Assembly: GCA_045539925.1 (NCBI GenBank)
Contig: JAZQGH010000145.1
Location: forward strand, 1 to 64,000
DNA from: SFWF01 sp045539925
GTDB lineage: Bacteria > Bacillota > Clostridia > Oscillospirales > Acutalibacteraceae
Direction: 5' to 3'
DNA length: 64,000 nt
Positions 1-5,976 of the stretch are shown in pieces; the stretch's first letter is position 1; each line of letters begins with the position of its first letter. The notes beneath the pieces are model-generated. The model saw only the letters and a program-made list of their open reading frames with translations. It ran no database searches and had not been told where the DNA came from. The position numbers and the translations under genes were made by a program.

Positions 1-25
1 GCATTGTTTGTGTTACAGTTTTCAT
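1..25 (-). CDS. Possible first codons of a leftward element gene (partial)
   Basis: On the minus strand an AGGAGG (45-40) precedes an ATG at 25-23, and the frame (MKTVTQTM) stays open to the window edge. The 14-base spacing is long for a ribosome binding site, so the start is uncertain. One GTGTTACAG operator-like copy (10-18) lies inside this frame. No product can be named. Confidence 0.25.
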
Positions 26-123
26 GACGAATGGTTAATCCTCCTGTACGTTTTGATTCAGCAACTTAACTGTAACACAGGATTTTCCATTCGTCACTCT
101 TTTTTTATTCGCTACTGTAACAC
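10..123. promoter_or_regulatory. Three GTGTTACAG/CTGTAACAC operator-like copies
   Basis: GTGTTACAG occurs at 10-18 and its inverse CTGTAACAC at 70-78 and 115-123. The same TGTTACA core recurs in the switch region at 1864-1948 beside the XRE repressor gene. The inference is that the element repressor also controls a leftward promoter here. Confidence 0.5.
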
Positions 124-171
124 ATCTATTGTAAACCTACAGTATTTTTACCGCTAATTCCTCATTTGTCA

Positions 172-200
172 TTGACTTTGCCACTCCTATGTGTTATAAT
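172..200 (+). promoter_or_regulatory. Sigma-A promoter of a short RNA unit
   Basis: TTGACT (172-177), a 17-base spacer and TATAAT (195-200) point rightwards. The expected start at about 207 is the first base of the 53-bp repeat, which ends in a hairpin and T-run only about 50 bases later. No open reading frame lies between. Confidence 0.6.
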
Positions 201-206
201 ATATAC

Positions 207-260
207 GGAATTAGGGTAAGGCTTGCCGTCGTACAGTAATGTGGGCGGCAGGCTTTTTTC
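207..260 (+). ncRNA. Candidate ~50-nt small RNA, copy 1 of a tandem unit
   Basis: The unit begins GGAATTAGGG just downstream of a near-consensus promoter. It folds as GCTTGCCG (221-228) with CGGCAGGC (245-252) and ends in a T-run, so its transcript would be almost wholly a terminator hairpin. A second copy with about 5 differences in 53 lies at 329-381 and covers the 3' end of the rep gene on the opposite strand. RNA from copy 1 would therefore be largely complementary to the rep mRNA tail. It could also be a replication-origin hairpin recognised by Rep. Function is inferred. Confidence 0.4.
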
Positions 261-328
261 TTTATAATATGCCTACACATTCGAGCAGCTAAATTTTGAT
301 TGAAAATGAAGCGGTTTTGTTATTAAAT

Positions 329-381
329 GGAATTAGGGTAAGGCTTGCCGTCGTGCAGTAGTGCGAGCGGCAGGCTTTTTG
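329..381 (+). repeat. Copy 2 of the 53-bp hairpin/terminator unit
   Basis: It matches 208-260 at 48 of 53 bases, again with a hairpin and T-run. A weaker promoter-like TTGATT (296-301), 18 bases, TTATTA (320-325) precedes it. On the minus strand it encodes the last residues and stop of the Rep protein, so protein and structure share the DNA. Confidence 0.55.
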
Positions 382-1196
382 TTTACTATACAACCATATG
401 GTGCGGCTTGCTTCCATATTTTAAGCCGCTCGGCAGGTTTATCACGCGAACCGTTCTTATTCAATAAGTGAAGCGGATCAGGAAGCAGACGGTAAAAAAG
501 ATATGGTTTGCCGTTTAATTCATTAACACCTGCATCTATACTGTTGGGGTCAATTATGTAGCCTTTTTTAGGTTTTGGCGGCTCTTTCCAGCATATCCTT
601 GGTACTTCTTCCTCTTTAATTAGCTCGGCTTGCTTTAAATTGCGACTTCCAACATACCCTTTACCTTTAATTTTCTGTTCGGCTGTGCTGCCTATTTTCG
701 ATTGTTCTATAAGATATACGGCAAGTGCACTGTATTCACCGTCAGAATACAGCGGTCTATATTCAGGTGTGCGTGCGGAATAATCCCACAGTCTTGTAAT
801 TTCTTCGTATGGTACACCCGAATTTATAACGATATGGTGATGTATGCCGCCTTTACTTCCAAAGGCTGTCACCTTGATATACTTAAGCTCAAGACCGTAA
901 CGGCGATAGACAGCCCTTAAGCGCCGCAAAAATGCGGTAAGCTGCTTTTTGGCATCCGTAGGGGTCGGTCTTTTATCACGTGAGTAATGCAATGTCATAA
1001 AGATATCGCCGGGGCGAAAATTTGTATTAAGCAAGTGAGTAAGGCTCCGCCCCTTTAGTTTAGTATTGTATCTTTCCATTGCAAGCGGTGTGCCGCCTTT
1101 ATAATTCTCACGAGTTAAATCTCTGCCATAGTTACCCGGAAAGGTCTCTATAACCTCAATCGTACGTCCTGCCCTGTATTCTCTATGTAGATACAT
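333..1196 (-). CDS. HUH-family rolling-circle replication endonuclease (Rep)
   Basis: The protein has 287 residues. It carries the three motifs of HUH endonucleases in order: a hydrophobic strand IFMTLHYS (about 65-72), the metal-binding GGIHHHIVI (about 116-124, H119/H121), and a nucleophile motif AVYLIEQSK with Tyr161. Such proteins nick one strand and start rolling-circle replication or transfer. Here it would act at an origin in the element, perhaps the hairpin repeats that overlap its own 3' end. The start is the ATG at 1196, behind AGGCAGGTGA. The C-terminal ~13 residues are encoded by repeat copy 2. It is not close to any Rep I can name, so the family assignment rests on motifs. A relaxase role is possible. 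Confidence 0.75.
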   Translation of the reverse strand: MYLHREYRAGRTIEVIETFPGNYGRDLTRENYKGGTPLAMERYNTKLKGRSLTHLLNTNFRPGDIFMTLHYSRDKRPTPTDAKKQLTAFLRRLRAVYRRYGLELKYIKVTAFGSKGGIHHHIVINSGVPYEEITRLWDYSARTPEYRPLYSDGEYSALAVYLIEQSKIGSTAEQKIKGKGYVGSRNLKQAELIKEEEVPRICWKEPPKPKKGYIIDPNSIDAGVNELNGKPYLFYRLLPDPLHLLNKNGSRDKPAERLKIWKQAAPYGCIVNKKPAARTTARRQALP

Positions 1197-1388
1197 ATAA
1201 TTTTTATCACCTGCCTTTTATAGCGACGTATTATTTACCCTCTACCAAAGTCTTTAGAAACAGAAAGTTTCGGGAATGTGACTGACCTGACCTGATTCAA
1301 TTACTTGAATTTACACTTAATAATACAGATATATAAAAAACAGAGAAGCGGTTCTGTGTCCGTATCTTAATATCTCAATCAAGTGCCA

Positions 1389-1416
1389 AATCGGGGTTTT
1401 GCCCCGATTGTTTTTT
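1389..1416 (+). terminator. Strong hairpin with T-run (orphan terminator or origin hairpin)
   Basis: AATCGGGG (1389-1396) pairs with CCCCGATT (1402-1409) across a 5-base loop and is followed by G and six T. It points rightwards although no rightward gene precedes it. It lies in the 248-base gap upstream of rep, so a role as a double-strand-origin hairpin or terminator of an unseen RNA is open. The rest of 1197-1444 shows no gene. Confidence 0.55.
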
Positions 1417-1444
1417 CACTTGCAGTTGACTGCAAAATGCAGTT

Positions 1445-1630
1445 TTAGGCTGACCGATTAAGATAGTTTTCTAATATATCCATATTTACAAGCCGCTTCT
1501 TACCCGCTTTTATATGGGGTATTTCTCCGCTTAAAACCATTTTGCGGATAGCGTATGGCGTTATAGCGGTATTTGGGTCTGATTTTTTCAGTTCCTGAGC
1601 CGCTTCGGCGATTGTTCTCATTCTTGGCAT
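1445..1630 (-). CDS. Excisionase-like small helix-turn-helix protein
   Basis: This 61-residue protein resembles MerR/excisionase-type winged helices: an N-terminal TIAEAAQEL helix, then ITPYAIRKMVLSGEIPHIKAG and a KKRLVNM strand. Such proteins bend DNA at attachment sites and favour excision, or help start replication. It overlaps the upstream 61-residue gene (stop and start share 1630) and is transcribed with it from the leftward switch promoter, probably together with rep. Two GAAGCGG copies lie in or at the edge of the pair. Family membership is inferred from pattern, not from a search. Confidence 0.6.
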   Translation of the reverse strand: MPRMRTIAEAAQELKKSDPNTAITPYAIRKMVLSGEIPHIKAGKKRLVNMDILENYLNRSA

Positions 1631-1815
1631 TATTCCGCTTCCCCTTTCAATTTGTCAATAATACGGAAAATTTTGTCTTTTTCCTCTTGCGGTAGTTCTC
1701 GGCGCAGCTTACGGCTGAAATTACCGTCATTAATGCCGAGTTGTTCAGCGATTTCCCAAAGGCGTACACCTGCCTTTGTTGCTTTTGTTCGAATGTCATT
1801 GTTTGCGATTGTCAT
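1630..1815 (-). CDS. Small Cro-like DNA-binding protein
   Basis: This 61-residue protein holds a helix-turn-helix pattern, LWEIAEQLGINDGNFSRKL (about 19-37), followed by a charged tail. It is the first gene of the leftward operon and faces the XRE repressor gene across the symmetric promoter region, the usual place of a Cro-like antagonist. The ribosome binding site is AAGGAGTAAAG just upstream. Being so short it may also be a replication accessory protein. Confidence 0.6.
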   Translation of the reverse strand: MTIANNDIRTKATKAGVRLWEIAEQLGINDGNFSRKLRRELPQEEKDKIFRIIDKLKGEAE

Positions 1816-1843
1816 TTTTCTTTACTCCTTTTTAATTTTGTTG

Positions 1844-1948
1844 TTGACTTCTCAATCAACGTTTGTTACAATGTCATTGTAATGTAACAACATTAACAAG
1901 TCAAGTGTTATTGTTACAGATAATGCAATCAGTAACATCTGTGTTACA
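1844..1948. promoter_or_regulatory. Symmetric divergent promoter switch with TGTTACA operators
   Basis: Rightward promoter: TTGACT (1844-1849), 17 bases, TACAAT (1867-1872). Leftward promoter: TTGACT (1904-1899), 17 bases, TACAAT (1881-1876). The two are near mirror images and their -10 boxes almost touch, so polymerase can hold only one at a time. TGTTACA (1864-1870) and TGTAACA (1883-1889) overlap or flank the -10 boxes. Further copies lie at 1912-1918 and 1940-1948 in the repressor leader. This is the layout of a lysogeny-type switch. Confidence 0.75.
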
Positions 1949-1962
1949 AAGGACGGTTTTTT

Positions 1963-2673
1963 ATGAAACAATGCAACAAATTATGGAACCTTTCAAAAGC
2001 TCGTGAAGTGGCAAACTTATCTCAACAAGAATTAGCTGACAAAATCGGTGTGCCCCGCGGTTATGTAACTTATTGGGAAAATGGAACCCGCACACCTCAT
2101 ATAGAAGATTTAATTAAACTATGTAAGGTGTTAAATGTATCAAGTGATTATATTCTTGGTTTAAATGATAATTCGTCCACTAATCCCGATATAGCAAACA
2201 TAACGCGATACACAGGACTAAACGAAGCGTCGATTGCCATTTTTAGAAAAATTAAATGCTTAAATAACGAAAAAATAATTGAAGATTGCAATCATTTTAT
2301 TTCTTCTGATTGTTTTCTTGAAATTTTACGATTACTATTTGAAGCTCAAAGTATGCAACGCAGTGCAAAAAAGAAAGTTAATTTGCAAGACACAGTAAAA
2401 ATAATTGAAGATTCGAATTTAGTGGAGTTGCTTATGGAAGCCCACCAAAAAATTGAACAGACTAAAGCCTTTATTTTTGATATGGAAAAAGCAATAACTT
2501 TATATTATCAAGACAATTTTATATCTATCCAAGAAATAGAAAAATTGCTTAATATATTAGAGAGCGAGTATTTCGACCGCATAGAAAAAGGAACTTTCAC
2601 ACACAAAACAGGCACTTACTTTTATTTTGGAAAACAACCTTTATTTGCAGGTGATAACAATGCCGACGATTGA
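1963..2673 (+). CDS. XRE-family repressor of the element
   Basis: The protein has 236 residues. The N-terminal ~65 residues are a Cro/CI-type helix-turn-helix (LSQQELADKIGVPRGYVTYW, then a GTRTPHIEDLIKLCKVL helix and a DYILGL end). The remaining ~170 residues are helical and charged, with no recognisable peptidase motif, so it is not a LexA/CI-type self-cleaving repressor. It is expressed from the rightward switch promoter, with operator copies in its own leader, which suggests autoregulation. The DNA is notably AT-rich compared with the integrase that follows. Its end overlaps the start region of the integrase. Confidence 0.8.
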   Translation: MKQCNKLWNLSKAREVANLSQQELADKIGVPRGYVTYWENGTRTPHIEDLIKLCKVLNVSSDYILGLNDNSSTNPDIANITRYTGLNEASIAIFRKIKCLNNEKIIEDCNHFISSDCFLEILRLLFEAQSMQRSAKKKVNLQDTVKIIEDSNLVELLMEAHQKIEQTKAFIFDMEKAITLYYQDNFISIQEIEKLLNILESEYFDRIEKGTFTHKTGTYFYFGKQPLFAGDNNADD

Positions 2674-4045
2674 AAAAAGAAATAATTCGTACCGCATAAC
2701 GGTGTCTATAGGTTATGACCTACAGGGAAAGCAAATTAAGAAGCGGCTTACATGGACACCAGACGAAGGAATGACGGCAAAACAAATAGAAAAGGATTTG
2801 AAGCGGCAAGCTGTACTATTTGAGGAACGTTGCCAAAACGGACAGTTTATCGACAGTTCTATCCGCTTCGCCGATTTTGCTCAAATATGGCTTCAAGATT
2901 ACGCTGTGCCGCAACTTCGCCCCTCGACCGTCGCTGGATATCGTAAAGAATTAGAGAGATTAAATGAGCATTTAGGGCATATTCAGCTTAAAAAACTGCA
3001 ACCACATAACATAACCGCGTGTTATAAGGCCATAGCCGAACAAGGAAAAAGAAGCCGCCCGAAATATCAATTAAAAATCGATATCAAGCCGCTTCTCAAA
3101 GAACAAAAGATTACACACAAAGAGTTTGCCGAATGTGCCAGCATTGGTTTTCGCACCTTTAACACAGTTGTAGCAAAGAAACCTATAGACGAGAAGACCG
3201 CCGAAGCGGTCAGCAAAACTATTAAGCTGCCTATGAATGTATTGTTTGAGGTTATTCCCGGCAAGGACGGTAAATTATCAAACAATACCTTGCTTCATTT
3301 ACACCGCCTACTTTCGTCCATTCTCGAAAAGGCGGTTAAATGGCAAGTGTTGTTATATAATCCCTGCCGCCGCGTAGAGGCCCCTAAACTTGAACGTAAA
3401 GAAGCGGTATATCTTGACGAAGTACAGGCACAGGAATTAGTAAACTGCTTACAGTCTGAGCCGCTTCAATATCGTACTATCATAACGGTGCTTTTATATA
3501 CAGGTATGCGCCGCGGTGAGCTGTGCGGTCTTGAATGGACTGATATTGATTTTACCAACTGCCTAATAGATATCAGCCGTTCTTCTCTGTATCTGTCCGA
3601 CAGGGGCGTGTTTGATGATGATACTAAGACAAATTCATCAAAGCGCGTTATAAAAGTACCTACCGTTGCGGTTGAAATGCTTAAAGAGCATAAACGACAG
3701 CAGATAACAGAACGCCTAAAACTCGGCGATAAATGGGTCGAGAGCAATAAAGTCTTTACACAATGGAACGGAAAGCCCATACACCCCGACACCATTACAG
3801 GATGGTTTGCAAGGTTTATCAAAAGACACGACCTGCCGCCGATACACCTACACAGCTTAAGACATACAAATGCAACCTTGCTAATTGCCGCAGGTACAGA
3901 TTTAAGAACGGTATCGAAGCGGTTAGGGCACAGCAATATGACAACCACCGGAAATATATATGCTCATGCAATTAAATCAGCCGATGAACGAGCTGCCGAA
4001 CTGCTTGGTGATATATTAAAACCTGCCGAACAGAAAAGAGCATAA
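2660..4045 (+). CDS. int: Tyrosine recombinase integrase with an internal HTH-like insertion
   Basis: With the ATG at 2660 (behind GCAGGTG) the protein has 461 residues; an upstream ATG at 2627 lacks a good site. It has an N-terminal arm-binding domain, a core-binding domain, and a C-terminal catalytic domain with the Arg of TGMRRGELCGLEW, the Lys of TNSSKRV, HLHSLRHTN, and LGHSNMTTTGNIYAH with the nucleophile Tyr. It should integrate and excise the element at the tRNA-Leu site. Odd point: the core-binding domain (about DNA 3067-3260) carries an insertion (KITHKEFAECASIGFRTF, then KTAEAVSKTIKL) that reads like an XRE helix-turn-helix. It ends about 210 bases before attR. Confidence 0.92.
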   Translation: MPTIEKRNNSYRITVSIGYDLQGKQIKKRLTWTPDEGMTAKQIEKDLKRQAVLFEERCQNGQFIDSSIRFADFAQIWLQDYAVPQLRPSTVAGYRKELERLNEHLGHIQLKKLQPHNITACYKAIAEQGKRSRPKYQLKIDIKPLLKEQKITHKEFAECASIGFRTFNTVVAKKPIDEKTAEAVSKTIKLPMNVLFEVIPGKDGKLSNNTLLHLHRLLSSILEKAVKWQVLLYNPCRRVEAPKLERKEAVYLDEVQAQELVNCLQSEPLQYRTIITVLLYTGMRRGELCGLEWTDIDFTNCLIDISRSSLYLSDRGVFDDDTKTNSSKRVIKVPTVAVEMLKEHKRQQITERLKLGDKWVESNKVFTQWNGKPIHPDTITGWFARFIKRHDLPPIHLHSLRHTNATLLIAAGTDLRTVSKRLGHSNMTTTGNIYAHAIKSADERAAELLGDILKPAEQKRA

Positions 4046-4050
4046 ATGAA

Positions 4051-4098
4051 AACCGCTTCGCGCAACTGTTTTCTTAGTTGCCGTAGCGGTTATTTTTT
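4051..4098 (+). terminator. Terminator of the integrase gene
   Basis: AACCGCTTCG...GCAACT pairs with AGTTGC...AGCGGTT (left arm from 4051, right arm to 4091) and is followed by ATTTTTT. It begins five bases after the integrase stop. Confidence 0.8.
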
Positions 4099-4117
4099 GT
4101 CTGACACATTTAATTTC

Positions 4118-4240
4118 TTGGGGTTTATTTGGGGCTTACGATTGCAAAATAAACCCCAAAATTACAAACGATTACGAATATGTGTTTTTAGAATTCCTTG
4201 AAATAATGCGGTTTTCAGCCCGTTGCAAATGATTGCAAAA
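4118..4240. promoter_or_regulatory. Candidate integrase arm-binding sites beside attR
   Basis: A perfect 13-bp inverted repeat (TTGGGGTTTATTT at 4118-4130, its inverse at 4147-4159) and a 10-bp direct repeat GATTGCAAAA (4140-4149 and 4231-4240) lie between int and the attachment site. Repeats there commonly bind integrase arms or excisionase. The assignment is positional. Confidence 0.4.
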
Positions 4241-4254
4241 AGCCTTATTTCACA

Positions 4255-4309
4255 CTTAAAATCCCTCGGTAGCGATACCGTATCGGTTCAAGTCCGATTA
4301 GCGGCACCA
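4255..4309 (+). other. attR: displaced 3' half of tRNA-Leu(UAA)
   Basis: The sequence holds the anticodon loop CTTAAAA (anticodon TAA), the anticodon-stem strand TCCCT, a variable arm CGGTA-GCGA-TACCG (4267-4280), a T arm ATCGG-TTCAAGT-CCGAT (4282-4298), the acceptor strand TAGCGGC, discriminator A and CCA (4307-4309). The 5' half is absent; bases upstream are unrelated element sequence. This is the target-site fragment left by integration, so a complete copy should exist at attL. Confidence 0.9.
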
Positions 4310-4317
4310 AAGCATTC

Positions 4318-4367
4318 AAACCCGAACCTACAACCTATCGGTGAAAAGTTCGGGTTTGTTGTTTTCT
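4318..4367 (+). terminator. Native terminator of the tRNA-Leu gene
   Basis: AAACCCGAAC (4318-4327) pairs perfectly with GTTCGGGTTT (4348-4357), followed by GTTGTTTTCTT. It stands directly after the tRNA CCA, as expected on the chromosomal side of attR. Confidence 0.8.
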
Positions 4368-4394
4368 TAAAAGATATTACATAAGTCTTTGTTT

Positions 4395-4429
4395 GTGGCA
4401 GTACGGAGTTAGTCTCTCTGTACTGCCAC
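4395..4429. repeat. 10-bp inverted repeat
   Basis: GTGGCAGTAC (4395-4404) pairs with GTACTGCCAC (4420-4429). A TTCTTCGTTT tail follows. It could be a second weak terminator. Confidence 0.5.
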
Positions 4430-4472
4430 TTCTTCGTTTCAAAGAATTTTCGTACACAAAAGGAGATTTGAA

Positions 4473-4715
4473 ATGAAGACTAAAAAAGCAAGAATTATTT
4501 TCCTCGCCATAACACTTATATATAATTTAATATTTGGATTTTACCTGAGAGACTTTCTTTTGCTCTCTCCCACGCTGCTAGTATTTTACTTGCTATAAGC
4601 TTTGCCAACTCTGTTTTTAATGGTTGAGATAAAACCAGAGGCTAAGCGTATACTGTTTAATCTGCTTACTGAATTTCCGTTGCATCGGGATAAATTCCCG
4701 CTGCTGCATTTTTAA
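4473..4715 (+). pseudogene. Small membrane protein gene interrupted by an in-frame stop
   Basis: An ATG at 4473 behind AAAGGAGA opens a hydrophobic frame (MKTKKARIIFLAITLIYNLI...) that meets TAA at 4596-4598 after 41 codons. The same frame continues open (…FLMVEIKPEAKRILFNLL…) to a stop at 4713-4715, 19 bases before the next gene. The simplest reading is one ~80-residue membrane protein with a nonsense mutation. Two separate tiny genes is the alternative. It sits just outside the attachment site. Confidence 0.5.
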
Positions 4716-4733
4716 ATACGAGGAGGAATATAA

Positions 4734-5090
4734 ATGGATTCTAATATATGTTCCACATTCCTCGAACTAACGTGTGTATCGCATAACAGTATAACCGCTG
4801 TAATTGCGGGAGTTTTATTTTTAACAGTAGTGATATTGACCTGTGTCCATACAGGGAAATATGCATCCAACAGATGGAAAGGAAATAAGGGGAAGACAAT
4901 AGCGGGTTTTGTACTTATTTTCGCTATAGTTGAAATAGTGCTTTTCTGTTTTTTGTTTATGTGTGAGAACTATCCAAGGAATAATCTTTTGCAATATTCT
5001 TTTGGTATGAGTATCTTTTTTACATCTCATCATATTTTTCAAGATAGCTGTGCTTGTCTCCGCTGTCTTTATCCCGCCAGCCTACAATAG
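4734..5090 (+). CDS. Small two-segment membrane protein of unknown function
   Basis: 118 residues behind a strong GAGGAGG site. Two hydrophobic segments (about 18-38 and 52-76) flank a basic loop (KYASNRWKGNKGK). The last ~24 residues read antisense through the 3' end of the convergent TtcA-like gene (71-base overlap). That suggests the original stop was lost and the tail is not native. With the broken gene upstream it forms a decaying locus. I do not recognise the family. Confidence 0.5.
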   Translation: MDSNICSTFLELTCVSHNSITAVIAGVLFLTVVILTCVHTGKYASNRWKGNKGKTIAGFVLIFAIVEIVLFCFLFMCENYPRNNLLQYSFGMSIFFTSHHIFQDSCACLRCLYPASLQ

Positions 5091-5850
5091 AGGCGAGGTT
5101 TACATTGTGTACGCTTCTGAAAAGATTATCGTCTACGGCAGGGTTGACCTTTTTAATTTCTTTGATAAGAGCCTTTATCTCCTTGCGTTTCGACATTTCC
5201 TCGTTGTGCTCGCTCTCTGCCGTAAATTTGCAGGCGCACCGTAAAAACCGAAGCTCATTATAGTTCGACCAGGCAATAATATCCTTTTCCTTGACCTTGT
5301 AAAGAGGACGAATAAGCTCCATTCCCTCAAAATTTGTGGATTTAAGCTTTGGGAGCATGGTCTTTATCTCGGATGCATAGGTCATATTAAGAAGCAATGT
5401 TTCAATCATATCGTCAAAGTGATGTCCAAGTGCTATTTTGTTACAACCAAGCTCCTTTGCCTTAGAGTATAAACAACCTCTTCTCATTCTAGCACAGAGA
5501 TAGCAGGGCGCACCTCCAGCGTCAACAACAACATCAAAAATGTTGCTCTCAAAAATAGTGATAGGTATGTTCATCTGTGCGGCGTTAAATTCTATAAGCT
5601 CACGGTTTTCCTTGTTATAACCGGGGTCCATAACAAGAAAAACAAGCTCAAAAGGATAAAGACTGTGACGGTGAAGCTCCTGCATACATTTTGCCATAAG
5701 CATAGAATCCTTGCCGCCCGAAATGCAAACAGCGATTTTATCGCCCTCTTTAATCAGTTCGTATTCATTGACCGCCCCAACAAAGCAGTTCCAAATAGGT
5801 TTTCTGAATTTTTTTATTATACTTCTTTCAATTTCTTTAAAGCGTTCCAT
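5020..5850 (-). CDS. TtcA/TtuA-family tRNA thiolation enzyme
   Basis: 276 residues from the ATG at 5850, which has CGGAGAA directly upstream; an upstream in-frame ATG at 5919 would add 23 unlikely residues. It has the PP-loop SGGKDS for ATP binding, a CYLC pair and a third cysteine in RCAC that together can hold a 4Fe-4S cluster, and GHHFDDMIETLLLN. The family adenylates a tRNA base and inserts sulfur (2-thiocytidine-32 for TtcA). The three-cysteine layout favours TtcA-like chemistry. It is divergent from yifB. The exact tRNA target is not certain from sequence. Confidence 0.85.
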   Translation of the reverse strand: MERFKEIERSIIKKFRKPIWNCFVGAVNEYELIKEGDKIAVCISGGKDSMLMAKCMQELHRHSLYPFELVFLVMDPGYNKENRELIEFNAAQMNIPITIFESNIFDVVVDAGGAPCYLCARMRRGCLYSKAKELGCNKIALGHHFDDMIETLLLNMTYASEIKTMLPKLKSTNFEGMELIRPLYKVKEKDIIAWSNYNELRFLRCACKFTAESEHNEEMSKRKEIKALIKEIKKVNPAVDDNLFRSVHNVNLASIVGWRDKDSGDKHSYLEKYDEM

Positions 5851-5976
5851 AATTCTCCGAAAAATAGTGTTTTTTTCTATTATATTTCCCAAAGCGCAAT
5901 TTTTCAAGCAAAATCGCACTTGTAAATATGACGCTACAGTGGTAACATAATATATATGTATTTTTTGAGGTGAAAA

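Larger units (their letters stand above)
308..4059. repeat. Fifteen dispersed GAAGCGG (Chi-like) heptamers
   Basis: Plus-strand copies start at 308, 470, 1345, 2740, 2800, 3203, 3401 and 3916. Minus-strand copies (CCGCTTC) start at 1493, 1600, 1635, 2863, 3089, 3461 and 4053. By eye I found only about seven in the remaining 59.7 kb. Copies fall in genes on both strands, in different reading phases (Lys-Arg, Glu-Ala, Pro-Leu, Arg-Phe), and in non-coding DNA, so selection looks to act on DNA. The heptamer equals the reported Staphylococcus aureus AddAB Chi site and contains the Bacillus subtilis Chi AGCGG. Confidence 0.8.
1..4309. mobile_element. Right part of an integrative element inserted in tRNA-Leu(UAA)
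   Basis: The element runs from beyond the left edge to the displaced tRNA-Leu 3' end at 4255-4309. Seen here: an HUH endonuclease, two 61-residue DNA-binding proteins, a divergent promoter switch, an XRE repressor, and a tyrosine integrase next to the attachment site. That gene set is typical of integrative and mobilizable elements or integrated rolling-circle elements. No conjugation, capsid or cargo gene is visible, because the left part is outside the window. The intact tRNA-Leu and attL should lie to the left. Confidence 0.85.

Noticed and set aside
1..207. attL or a complete tRNA-Leu at the left edge
   Set aside because: No tRNA-Leu sequence is present in this stretch; the element continues beyond the window.
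208..381. Tandem 53-bp repeats as a CRISPR array
   Set aside because: Only two imperfect copies, a 68-base spacing, no further units and no cas genes; each copy is a promoter-linked hairpin with a T-run.
702..920. A rightward 72-residue frame within rep
   Set aside because: It is the complement of the conserved HUH motifs of Rep, has no ribosome site and no recognisable content.
5851..5919. N-terminal extension of the TtcA-like protein
   Set aside because: The family begins near MERFKEIE, and CGGAGAA stands directly before the ATG at 5850.
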